A stretch of 64,000 nucleotides of DNA, taken from assembly GCF_001050135.1 (NCBI RefSeq), contig NZ_CP012040.1, positions 4,605,001 to 4,669,000 of the forward strand. The letters run 5' to 3'. This DNA is from Cyclobacterium amurskyense. GTDB taxonomy: Bacteria > Bacteroidota > Bacteroidia > Cytophagales > Cyclobacteriaceae. Below are positions 8,096 to 16,167 of this stretch, one piece after another (position 1 is the stretch's first letter; each line of letters begins with the position of its first letter). A program made the position numbers and the translations under genes. The notes under the pieces are model-generated. The model saw only the letters and a program-made list of their open reading frames with translations, was not told where the DNA came from and made no database searches.

Positions 8096-10375
8096 ATGAT
8101 TAAAGAAAATTTTACTAAGGAAAAGCGGTCTTTAAAAATCGAATCGATTACTTCAGATCTGGTAATAGTAGGTGGAGGACTTGCAGGAACTTGTTGCGCC
8201 ATTACGGCAGCAAGAGAGGGCCTCAATGTTGTATTGGTGCAAGACAGGCCCATTCTCGGTGGCAATGGTTCTTCAGAAGTGAGGCTTTGGATCTTGGGTG
8301 CAACCTCCCATATGGGCAATAACAATCGATGGGCCAGGGAAGGCGGCTTAGTGGATGAGATCTTGTTGGAAAACCTCTATAGGAACCCAGAGGGGAATCC
8401 ATTGATATTGGATACCATACTCATCGAGAAAGTTACGGAACTACCAAATATCCGCTTGCTTTTGAATACGGCCATGTACGATTTGGAAAAGAAAAGCCCG
8501 GATGAAATTGATCATGTGCTGGCATTTTGCAGTCAAAACTCAATTCAATACAAACTCAAGGCCCCCTTATTTGTGGACGGATCAGGAGATGGCATCATGA
8601 GCTTTATGGCTGGGGCAGCTTTTCGTATGGGTGCCGAATCCGCGGATGAATTTGATGAAGCCTTTGCACCGGATCACCAATATGGAGAGCTGTTGGGACA
8701 CAGTCTTTACTTCTACAGCAAAGACACAGGCAAGCCTGTTCGGTTTGTTCCTCCAAGTTATGCCAATACGGAAATCTCCCAATTGCCAAGGTTTAAATCT
8801 TTCAATTTGAAAGACCATGGCTGTAGACTTTGGTGGGTAGAATATGGGGGAAGAAAAGATACAGTTCATGAATCGGAAACGATTAAGTGGGAATTGTGGC
8901 GGGTGATCTATGGCATCTGGAATCACCTGAAAAATTCAGGGGAAAACCCTGAAGTGGCCAACCATACTTTGGAATGGGTAGGAACAATTCCAGGTAAAAG
9001 AGAAAGCAGAAGATTTGAAGGTGACTATATTTTATCTCAAAAAGATTTGGTGGAACAACGCAGTTTTGACGATGCAGTTTCCTTTGGTGGATGGGCCCTT
9101 GACCTTCATCCTGCGGATGGTGTTTATGGAGAAAAACCCGGCTGTACACAGTGGCATACCAAGGGCGTTTATCAAATTCCTTACAGGACCATGTACAGCA
9201 AAAACATCAGTAATTTATTTTTGACCGGAAGGATAATTAGTGCCAGTCATGTGGCCTTTGGATCGAGTCGGGTAATGGCCACTTGTGCTCATAATGCACA
9301 GGCCGTGGCGATGGCTGCTGTGCTCTGTAAAAAGCAGCAAATTTCTCCTTCAGATATCCTCAAAGAGGGTAGGATAGAAGCACTAAAAGATAACTTGGTT
9401 TTACAAGGACAATACATCCCAAATCATGTGCTAAGGCTGAAAGATGACTTGGCTCAGGACGCAAAAATATCCGCCTCATCTACCATGCGATTGTCGGGAT
9501 TGGCCTTTGATGGTCCATGGAAATCCCTGACCTTTGCAGCCGCACAAATGTTACCCCTTGCACCTGGAAAGATTCCGGCCATGAAATTCCAATTCAAGGC
9601 TACCGAAAACACAAGATTAGTAGTGTCGCTGTTGAAAAGTGAGAAGAAAGGTAATTTCAGTCCTGAAATCATTTTGGCCCAAAATGAGTTGGAATTAACT
9701 TTAGGTGAACAGTATTTAACAGTTGATTTACAGGTTAATATAGATAAAACAGAATATTATTTTGTGGCCTTTTCAGCCAATGAAAAGGTGTCCATCAGGA
9801 GCAGTCAAACAAGGGCTACAGGTCTGTTGTCAGTCTTTCAAAAATTCAATAAAGCAGTGGCTACTTCTAGTAGACAGGAACCTCCTAAAGGTATTGGTAT
9901 TGAGGCATTTGACTTTTGGTTGCCTGAAAGAAGACCAGAAGGGCACAACCTTGCATTTGAGTTTACACAAGCTATTGACCCGTTTTCAATAAATTTCTTG
10001 ACAAATGGAATTTTCCGGCCTACAGTGAGTACAAATGCTTGGGCAGCAGCCTTAGATGATACCGAACCTACCATTGAGATGTTTTGGGATAAAGTGCAGA
10101 ATATTAATAGTTTAAGTGTGTATTTCGATACTGATTTTGACCATGCCCTGGAGTCTACCTTGATGGGACATCCTGAATCGGAAATACCTTTTTGTGTAAA
10201 AGACATTCAATTGACTGACGGTAGTGGGAAAGTCTTGGCTGAAATACAGGACAACCACCGAACGGTAGTAACAATTAAATTTAAAACCCCGGTACAAACG
10301 GACAAGCTGCTGCTTACCTTTAAGCAACAAAATGTGCATGTTCCGGTGGCCATATTTGGAATAATATGTTTGTAA
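8096..10375 (+). CDS. Cytosolic FAD-dependent oxidoreductase with C-terminal beta-sandwich region
   Basis: 759 residues, no signal peptide. VIVGGGLAG (residues 23-31) and RPILGGNGSSEVRL mark a FAD_oxidored (PF12831) domain filling roughly residues 20-435; conserved blocks GKRESRRFEGDYILSQ, IPYRTMYSKNI and HVAFGSSRVMATC align with the exported paralogue at 3025-4866. The remaining ~320 residues (about 440-759) are beta-rich and unlike the paralogue, possibly one or two carbohydrate-binding-like sandwiches. Placing one paralogue outside and one inside the cytoplasm on either side of a symporter suggests sequential oxidation of the imported compound (inference). Stop codon lies about 5 bp before the next start. 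Confidence 0.85.
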   Translation: MIKENFTKEKRSLKIESITSDLVIVGGGLAGTCCAITAAREGLNVVLVQDRPILGGNGSSEVRLWILGATSHMGNNNRWAREGGLVDEILLENLYRNPEGNPLILDTILIEKVTELPNIRLLLNTAMYDLEKKSPDEIDHVLAFCSQNSIQYKLKAPLFVDGSGDGIMSFMAGAAFRMGAESADEFDEAFAPDHQYGELLGHSLYFYSKDTGKPVRFVPPSYANTEISQLPRFKSFNLKDHGCRLWWVEYGGRKDTVHESETIKWELWRVIYGIWNHLKNSGENPEVANHTLEWVGTIPGKRESRRFEGDYILSQKDLVEQRSFDDAVSFGGWALDLHPADGVYGEKPGCTQWHTKGVYQIPYRTMYSKNISNLFLTGRIISASHVAFGSSRVMATCAHNAQAVAMAAVLCKKQQISPSDILKEGRIEALKDNLVLQGQYIPNHVLRLKDDLAQDAKISASSTMRLSGLAFDGPWKSLTFAAAQMLPLAPGKIPAMKFQFKATENTRLVVSLLKSEKKGNFSPEIILAQNELELTLGEQYLTVDLQVNIDKTEYYFVAFSANEKVSIRSSQTRATGLLSVFQKFNKAVATSSRQEPPKGIGIEAFDFWLPERRPEGHNLAFEFTQAIDPFSINFLTNGIFRPTVSTNAWAAALDDTEPTIEMFWDKVQNINSLSVYFDTDFDHALESTLMGHPESEIPFCVKDIQLTDGSGKVLAEIQDNHRTVVTIKFKTPVQTDKLLLTFKQQNVHVPVAIFGIICL

Positions 10376-10380
10376 ATTTT

Positions 10381-12696
10381 ATGAGTAAATTTGGAATTTT
10401 ATCCCCAAAATATTGGGGAATTGTAGCGCTCTTATTGTTTGGGATTTCACCAGTGCTTGCCCAAAAAAACTTGTCCTTTTCGGCCACTGCAAGTAGCAGT
10501 TCATCGCAGGAAAATCATGCTGAAAAATTGTCCATTGATGGAGACCTTCAGACTCATTGGAGCAGCTTGTCTGAGGATAAAAATGCCTGGTTGGTTTTGC
10601 GTTTTCCGGGAGCTACGGAAGTTATAAAAGTGGAAATAAATTTCGCTCCAACCGCTGTTCCCAATGAGACAATATACCTGCAATATTTACTAAATGGAGA
10701 TTGGAAAACTTTCCATAAGGTGGAAAATAATAGGGCAAAAAAAATAGAAATTCAACTGAAAAAACCTCAGCTAATTGACCGAGTTCGGCTGACTGCTCAG
10801 GATCAAAAAGCGATGGAAATAAGTGAAGTGCTTTTGCTTGGCCAACAATATTCGGATGAAAGTGGCTTGGAAAACAAACCCATTCTTGTCAATCAAAGTG
10901 GTTACAATCTATACCGAAGCAAACGTTTTACTGCTCCCGGAATTTCTGATGAAACCCCTTTTTCTATTGTAAATGTCAAAACTGGAAAGGCCCAATTCTC
11001 AGGAAAAGTTAAAGGAGAGAAAGGAGATTTTTCAGCTTTCAACCCGCTAACTGAAGATGAGTTTTTGGTCCGAGTTAAGGAACTCGGATCCTTTCCATTT
11101 AGGATCGGACCCAATTGGATGGAGAGAGTTACCTATCGAAACATGATCGATTTTATGTTGGGCGCGAGGCATTATACAGGTACGGTTAAAGATATTCGGC
11201 GCATCAGTTTTGCCTGGAGGGATGGGGATTTTTTCAATTGGTCCATGCAAAGTTTAGTGGCCATGTACCTGAGCAATCCGGAAGCATACGAGCGCATGGA
11301 AAGAAAAGGACAATATGTTTCCAACGAGAGCTTTGCTGACAATTACAAAGGACTTTGGGGAAAGTTGGAACCTTTTGCACCGGAAACACCAGATATCATC
11401 CAGCTCATCCATTGGGATGCAGATGTGAAAATTAGCCAAAAACTAGATCATGAAATGCAAAAGGCAGAGTTGGCACATTTCTTATATGCCTGGCCTTATT
11501 TAAAGCAATGGCTGCCGCAACAAAACTTTGACATTGTTTACCAATATTTAAAAGACAATTGGGAAAAAGAGACTGTTTCTGAGCATTCCCTTTCCCAGTA
11601 CAATTTGAGCAAGGAGCACAATTTGCTTTCCTTGAAGACCCAATTGGGAACGACAAAAGGGGAGATGCCTCCAGGGTTTTCTGTCATTCCAAATTTGATG
11701 CTGTATGAAGTCGCCCTACGGGAAGGTGATGTAGCTGCTGAGAAATTCTTTGCGGCCGCTTATAGACAGTTGGATTGGATGATTAATAATTTGGATTGGT
11801 CAGATCCCATGACCACCAAAGGGCAAAGGATGTCCGAGCACATGACCATGCGGGCCTTTGCTTATTTTTACCAGCAATTTCCAGAAAGGGCACCTGAAGG
11901 TATTCCTGAAAAAGTCAAGGAATGGGCACAGTTGATGTTGGACCGTTCAGACAATCTATGGGATTTCAGAAAATACAGTGTCGAAGAATGGACGCCTCCC
12001 GGCTGGAATGAAACCGGAAATATTTTAGGATTCCCTGCAGCAGTTTTTGCAGCAAATGGAATTTTGGAGGATAAGACTTTAATTAATGATTTGGAAATGT
12101 TGGCTTGGTCTCATTTTGAGAATTCCTTTGGACGCAATCCAACAGGTAGACAGTTTTCTTACAAAGGGCCTGAAGAAGTAGAGGGCGTAGACCTGGGCTG
12201 GTACAGCAGGCATAGAGGAGGGATAGGTTTATTGGATGAGGTCCAGTTTGTATTTGATGGCTCTCCAAAATCTTTCCACTATCCCAATTTCCCCGAGGCA
12301 GGGGATTTGGGTTGGACAGAAGGCTGGGTACAGTTCAATACTGCATTTAATTTGAGTATGGCCTATATGGCCAATTACTACACGGATATTGCACTGGAGA
12401 AAAAAGGTAAAGGAAAATACATTGTTGCCCTCACTGCCCCACTTAATTTTGATTATAAGACCATAGAAAGCGTTTCGCTCAAAATTTCCAATCAATCTGG
12501 AGACAGCATGATGGTCCAACTAAAGGAAGATCAACCATTAGGGGTAAAATTAATTGGCGCAATTGAATTCACTGGAGATGCCATTTTTTTCGAAAACCAG
12601 AAGCTTCCGTTTGGAAAGGATGATACCCTTACCCTGAGTTATGGTTATGGGTTTTTTCAGCGAAGCTTGGTTTTGTCGGTTGCAGATTTTAACTAA
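10381..12696 (+). CDS. Secreted GH9-like glycoside hydrolase with N-terminal F5/8 C-like domain
   Basis: ATG 10381 gives 771 residues with a signal peptide (ending SPVLAQ). ATG 10366 in the same frame would overlap the upstream gene by 10 bp and adds only five residues. After the signal comes a discoidin/F5-8 type C sandwich (about 35-150: SIDGDLQTHWSS, W-L-V-L-R-F). Then an Ig-like segment begins with VNQSGYN, the hallmark of the GH9 N-terminal domain, followed by a helical region. The end (SFGRNPTGRQFSY, ...EAGDLGWTEGWVQFN) resembles the GH9 C-terminal subsites with a candidate acid Glu. I do not see the usual GH9 DAGD(Y) base motif; a WRDGDFFNW segment stands near where it would be. Function is therefore GH9-fold, activity uncertain. 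Last gene of the operon. Confidence 0.72.
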   Translation: MSKFGILSPKYWGIVALLLFGISPVLAQKNLSFSATASSSSSQENHAEKLSIDGDLQTHWSSLSEDKNAWLVLRFPGATEVIKVEINFAPTAVPNETIYLQYLLNGDWKTFHKVENNRAKKIEIQLKKPQLIDRVRLTAQDQKAMEISEVLLLGQQYSDESGLENKPILVNQSGYNLYRSKRFTAPGISDETPFSIVNVKTGKAQFSGKVKGEKGDFSAFNPLTEDEFLVRVKELGSFPFRIGPNWMERVTYRNMIDFMLGARHYTGTVKDIRRISFAWRDGDFFNWSMQSLVAMYLSNPEAYERMERKGQYVSNESFADNYKGLWGKLEPFAPETPDIIQLIHWDADVKISQKLDHEMQKAELAHFLYAWPYLKQWLPQQNFDIVYQYLKDNWEKETVSEHSLSQYNLSKEHNLLSLKTQLGTTKGEMPPGFSVIPNLMLYEVALREGDVAAEKFFAAAYRQLDWMINNLDWSDPMTTKGQRMSEHMTMRAFAYFYQQFPERAPEGIPEKVKEWAQLMLDRSDNLWDFRKYSVEEWTPPGWNETGNILGFPAAVFAANGILEDKTLINDLEMLAWSHFENSFGRNPTGRQFSYKGPEEVEGVDLGWYSRHRGGIGLLDEVQFVFDGSPKSFHYPNFPEAGDLGWTEGWVQFNTAFNLSMAYMANYYTDIALEKKGKGKYIVALTAPLNFDYKTIESVSLKISNQSGDSMMVQLKEDQPLGVKLIGAIEFTGDAIFFENQKLPFGKDDTLTLSYGYGFFQRSLVLSVADFN

Positions 12697-12745
12697 ACCC
12701 GAGACAGGACAAAGAGCTTTCCACTACCCGATGGAGACATTCAGC

Positions 12746-12783
12746 AATGAAATTGGGCCAGGTTCTACCAGCCCAATTTCATT
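12746..12783 (+). terminator. Hairpin, likely transcription terminator of the FAD/sulfatase operon
   Basis: A perfect 13-bp stem (AATGAAATTGGGC at 12746-12758 pairs with 12771-12783) with a 12-nt loop, 50 bp after the GH9-like stop codon. The following bases (ATTTCAGC) are only weakly T-rich, so it may terminate inefficiently or act as an mRNA 3' end stabiliser. Confidence 0.6.
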
Positions 12784-12821
12784 ATTTCAGCTAATTCTGT
12801 GAAGCTTAACATTGCTTTTAA

Positions 12822-13027
12822 CCCGGATTATGTAATAGGATTTCTCCGTCCTGACAATTGTCAGGGGTGAAGCCTGTCCCGTGTTTACGGGAAGTGTTGC
12901 AATCGCAAGAAAATCAGACTGTTTGGAGATTTTAGCATAGCACCGCTATGGTGTTGAAAACAGCAACGAAGTGGCTGATTTTAAAGCGATTTCAGCATGT
13001 AATAGAATGTCTATTGCATATTTCGGG
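12822..13027 (+). mobile_element. MITE-like dispersed element, copy 1
   Basis: 206 bp. Left end CCCGGATTATGTAATAG and right end CTATTGCATATTTCGGG form 17-bp terminal inverted repeats with 14 of 17 matching positions. The element is flanked by a perfect 5-bp direct repeat TTTAA (12817-12821 and 13028-13032). Internal hairpins: CCTGAC/GTCAGG at 12850-12865, CCCGT/ACGGG at 12878-12891, CATAGC/GCTATG at 12936-12950. An AAAATCAG arm also pairs at a distance with CTGATTTT. Near-identical copies lie at 21874, 26953, 32297 and 53278. There is no convincing coding frame inside. It lies between the GH9-like and alginate-lyase-family genes. Confidence 0.85.
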
Positions 13028-13205
13028 TTTAAGTAGCTTTTGAGAGTGTAATTTTTTGTATTCAGGGGAGAAGGTCCTGGTAAAAACGATGAAAGCAGTA
13101 TGATTTTGGCGGTATTGTTGTATTTTTTCTTCAACAATGCTGACAAAATCTCTCCCATTCTGATTAGTTTTAAAACATTAAACAATAAAACCCGAAATCT
13201 CCAAA

Positions 13206-14438
13206 ATGAGCTTTAACCTAAAAATTCGAATTGCCCTTAATGTTTTCCTGTTTATTGGCTTGATCTCCCCAAGCTTACTTTGGGCACAGAAGGATGGCTT
13301 TATTCTTTTAGAAGGTACTGTAATGGAAAAAGCCAGAGAGAATATAGATACTAATTCTCCTCAAAAAACACCTGAATTAAAGGCATTGATTATGGCAGCT
13401 GAGGAGGCCTTAAGTAGCAGTCCATTTTCAGTCATACATAAAAAGCAATTGCCTCCAAGTGGAGATATACATGATTACACCAGTATGGGGCCTTATTGGT
13501 GGCCTGATCCCGAAAAAGAGGATGGACTACCCTATATCAGGAGAGATGGAGAAATTAATCCTGAGTACTTTGATTATAAGGATAAAGAGGAGATGGGTAA
13601 ATTACTCAATTCCTTAAAAGTGTTAAGTCAGGCATTTTATTTTACTGGCAATGAAAAATATGCTGCTCAAGCTATCCATTTAGCGAATGCTTGGTTTTTA
13701 GATCCCGATACCAAAATGAATCCCAACCTAAATTTTGCCCAGCGGATTCCCGGAAGAACGGAAGGAAGGGGAATAGGTATTATTGATACCAGAAAGATGG
13801 CAGAATTACCGGATCAATTTAGGATGCTCTCAAGTTCCACCCATTGGAATACCTCATTTGAGGAAGGTATGAAATATTGGCTGACGAAATATGTATCATG
13901 GCTTGTAAATAGCAAACACGGTAAGGATGAAGCCGTACATGGCAATAACCATACAACTTGGTATTTTGCTCAAATTATTCCCTTGACTTTGTATTTGGGA
14001 CAGACAGATAGAGCAGATAGTTTGGCAAAAGCTGGGCTTCCTTTGATAATGGAAGAAATGATTGAGAAGGATGGAAGCCAACCTGCAGAGTTGGCAAGAA
14101 CTCGTTCTTGGGATTATAGTAGCATGAACCTGTTGGCGATTATGTATTATGCCATGGCATGTGAAAAAGTAGGTATAGATCTCTGGAATAGGGAGAGTGA
14201 AAAAGGAGGAAGCATACAGAAGGCTTTGGACTTTTTAAATGCCTATACAGGCAAAAAGCTAGAATGGCCCTATGAGCAAATAAAAGAAAGGGATTTGTCG
14301 AGAATAAAGGAGCAGCTTAATATTGCTGCTTACAAGTACCTAGACAAAAGTTATAAAAAAGACGCTGATCAAATGATTAGCCTGAACCCTGAGTTTAGCT
14401 ATTGGGATCTGGTAAGTTTTAAGCAGATTCGGAAATAG
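13206..14438 (+). CDS. Alginate lyase family protein (PF05426, secreted)
   Basis: 410 residues; signal peptide 1-28 ends LLWAQ. The family-typical block YTSMGPYWWPDP lies near residue 95, followed by FAQRIPGRTEGRGIGIIDTR and the catalytic-region NNHTTWYFAQ motif (about 240), then ARTRSWDYSSMNL (about 300). In PL5-type lyases the NNH His and a later Tyr are the catalytic pair. Predicted (alpha/alpha) barrel. Proposed role: beta-elimination of uronic-acid-containing polysaccharide in the periplasm. It stands alone: a hairpin and a MITE copy separate it from the upstream operon, and the next gene is convergent. Family is clear; alginate as the actual substrate is not. Confidence 0.88.
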   Translation: MSFNLKIRIALNVFLFIGLISPSLLWAQKDGFILLEGTVMEKARENIDTNSPQKTPELKALIMAAEEALSSSPFSVIHKKQLPPSGDIHDYTSMGPYWWPDPEKEDGLPYIRRDGEINPEYFDYKDKEEMGKLLNSLKVLSQAFYFTGNEKYAAQAIHLANAWFLDPDTKMNPNLNFAQRIPGRTEGRGIGIIDTRKMAELPDQFRMLSSSTHWNTSFEEGMKYWLTKYVSWLVNSKHGKDEAVHGNNHTTWYFAQIIPLTLYLGQTDRADSLAKAGLPLIMEEMIEKDGSQPAELARTRSWDYSSMNLLAIMYYAMACEKVGIDLWNRESEKGGSIQKALDFLNAYTGKKLEWPYEQIKERDLSRIKEQLNIAAYKYLDKSYKKDADQMISLNPEFSYWDLVSFKQIRK

Positions 14439-14542
14439 GAAATTTGAATGGAGATTGGTTAATTCTATTCCATCGGATTTCCATTGCTATAACTTGACTA
14501 ACAATACTTATATCGGGGTCTGATCCCCATTTAATTTAGCTC

Positions 14543-14580
14543 AAAAAAAAGGAGGTTGCCCCAAAATCGAGACAACCTCC
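14543..14580 (-). terminator. Rho-independent terminator of the B12 uptake operon
   Basis: Read on the minus strand: stem GGAGGTTG (14580-14573) and CAACCTCC (14558-14551), then eight U residues (14550-14543), 18 bp after the stop of the PKD lipoprotein gene. It may also slow transcription coming from the convergent alginate-lyase-family gene. Confidence 0.85.
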
Positions 14581-14597
14581 TTGATAATTGATCATTA

Positions 14598-16145
14598 TTA
14601 CAAATTAAGGTCGGTGATGCCTGAGACTTCAGTTGACACTTCACCAAGCCAGCCTCCTGCGGCAAGTGTTCCGTTATATACTTTTATAAAATCTACCCCG
14701 TGGAGCTTAACAGCATTGCCTTCACTGTCATGTGCCCAGCTGATGTCAATTTGAGCAGCTTCATTGTTATTAGACTGATTGTCTGCATAACCCCAATCAA
14801 AAGAAGGGTTTGTCCAGAATGTTCCTGTGCCTGATTGGTCAAAGATTTTTGTTGGAAGTAGGGTTCCTGTGAAAGAAATACTATCCGCTTCCCATCCTGG
14901 AAAATAGCTTTGACTATTAAATGAATTCTTTGGTACAAATCCTGATTGTCCCTGATTGTCCTTCCATGAGATGTAGTTTTGTTCATTTGGATTGGTTGGC
15001 TCCGATTCAGGTCGGTAGTAAGTGACTTCGTAGTTTTTGATCGCTTCAGGGTTGCTGTGTTCCGAACCATAGATCTCATACCATTCGTCATCTGGTAGCC
15101 CATTTCTGTTCACATCCTCAGATACCATAATGATGCCCGGTTCCGCCCAACTGCTATAGGCATTGCCATTTACCAAAAAGTCATTGCCTTCACCATTGAC
15201 GATCGTGTGGTCAAAGCCCATAGTAACATAACCACCAAAACTACCCAAACTGATCAGTGAATTGTTTGTCAGCGCTTTTTCGGCAGTTTTCAATACGCTA
15301 TCTGCAGCTATACCTTCTGACCAGGCTGGAAGCTTGTTGATTTGCTGTCCCGGTGCAGGCTTAAATTCAAACAATTTGGTCAGGTTATTCGTGTATACTG
15401 CATCATTAATGGTAATGGTAACTTGTTCAGTTCTTACACCAAATTCATTCTTGGCCTTGAGCTGTAATAGATGTTCTCCAGCTTTTGCAAAAACATAAGT
15501 AAGGTCTTTCGTATTTGCTAGTACTTTGCCGTCATAAAGCCACTCATAACTGGCATCTGCATCGAGTTTTACCACCGCTGCTACCTTAAACCAGCTCATT
15601 TTGTCAAATACGAATCCTCCCTCAGGAATATTGAATGAGATCACTGGTGCTGAAGCATCAAAATTTATTGTTCTTCCATCAGCAAAAACAAAAGACAATT
15701 GCCCCGTAATCTGTGCCAAAGCAATGATGTTTGACCCTGCTTTTGCTAGCTGATTTTGAGCTGAAATCCCTAGATCTACATCATCTATAACCCAGTTTCC
15801 ACCTTCTCCAATGCCTATCTCGGGCATGCTATTGGGATCTTCTCCGGCTGCTTTACCTGAGTCTTGGTTGTCAATCCACCAATTTCCATTATCGCCTATT
15901 TCAATAAATGAAGGCGAATCATTGACGCTCATGACAGTGCCGTCACTTAATTCTATGCTGTAGGAACCACTATTGTCTTCGTAATTTTTAATGTACAATC
16001 GATTATTAAGGGCATCCAATAAGCTTTCATATTGCGCCATTTGTTCTTTAAGGCTGTCAACATCTTTTCGTAAATCCTCAAGGTCATCTTTTAGACATGA
16101 TGTTAATAATGTTAAGAATAAGAGGCATGGTAATAGTTTTTTCAT
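14598..16145 (-). CDS. Surface lipoprotein with coiled coil and PKD domain, B12-locus accessory
   Basis: 515 residues. Lipoprotein signal MKKLLPCLLFLTLLTSC, Cys17 lipidated. Residues about 20-50 are a coiled coil (LEDLRKDVDSLKEQMAQYE), followed by repeats of GNWWID and GNWVIDD type. A PKD-like sandwich spans about 168-265 (SYEWLYDGK ... AGEHLLQLKAKNEFG). The C-terminal 230 residues contain VNGNAYSSWAEPGIIMVSEDVNRNGLPDDEWYEIYG. Third gene of the riboswitch-controlled operon, 22 bp after btuG. A role in binding B12 or docking the surface complex follows from context; it might be functionally analogous to the BtuH lipoproteins of Bacteroides, but I cannot claim homology. Confidence 0.8.
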   Translation of the reverse strand: MKKLLPCLLFLTLLTSCLKDDLEDLRKDVDSLKEQMAQYESLLDALNNRLYIKNYEDNSGSYSIELSDGTVMSVNDSPSFIEIGDNGNWWIDNQDSGKAAGEDPNSMPEIGIGEGGNWVIDDVDLGISAQNQLAKAGSNIIALAQITGQLSFVFADGRTINFDASAPVISFNIPEGGFVFDKMSWFKVAAVVKLDADASYEWLYDGKVLANTKDLTYVFAKAGEHLLQLKAKNEFGVRTEQVTITINDAVYTNNLTKLFEFKPAPGQQINKLPAWSEGIAADSVLKTAEKALTNNSLISLGSFGGYVTMGFDHTIVNGEGNDFLVNGNAYSSWAEPGIIMVSEDVNRNGLPDDEWYEIYGSEHSNPEAIKNYEVTYYRPESEPTNPNEQNYISWKDNQGQSGFVPKNSFNSQSYFPGWEADSISFTGTLLPTKIFDQSGTGTFWTNPSFDWGYADNQSNNNEAAQIDISWAHDSEGNAVKLHGVDFIKVYNGTLAAGGWLGEVSTEVSGITDLNL

Positions 16146-16167
16146 ATGTTTAGAATTTAGTTAATAG

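Noticed and set aside
12946..13185. 79-codon minus-strand frame overlapping MITE copy 1
   Set aside because: Half of it is repeat sequence, it is absent from the other copies, and it has no start or family support.
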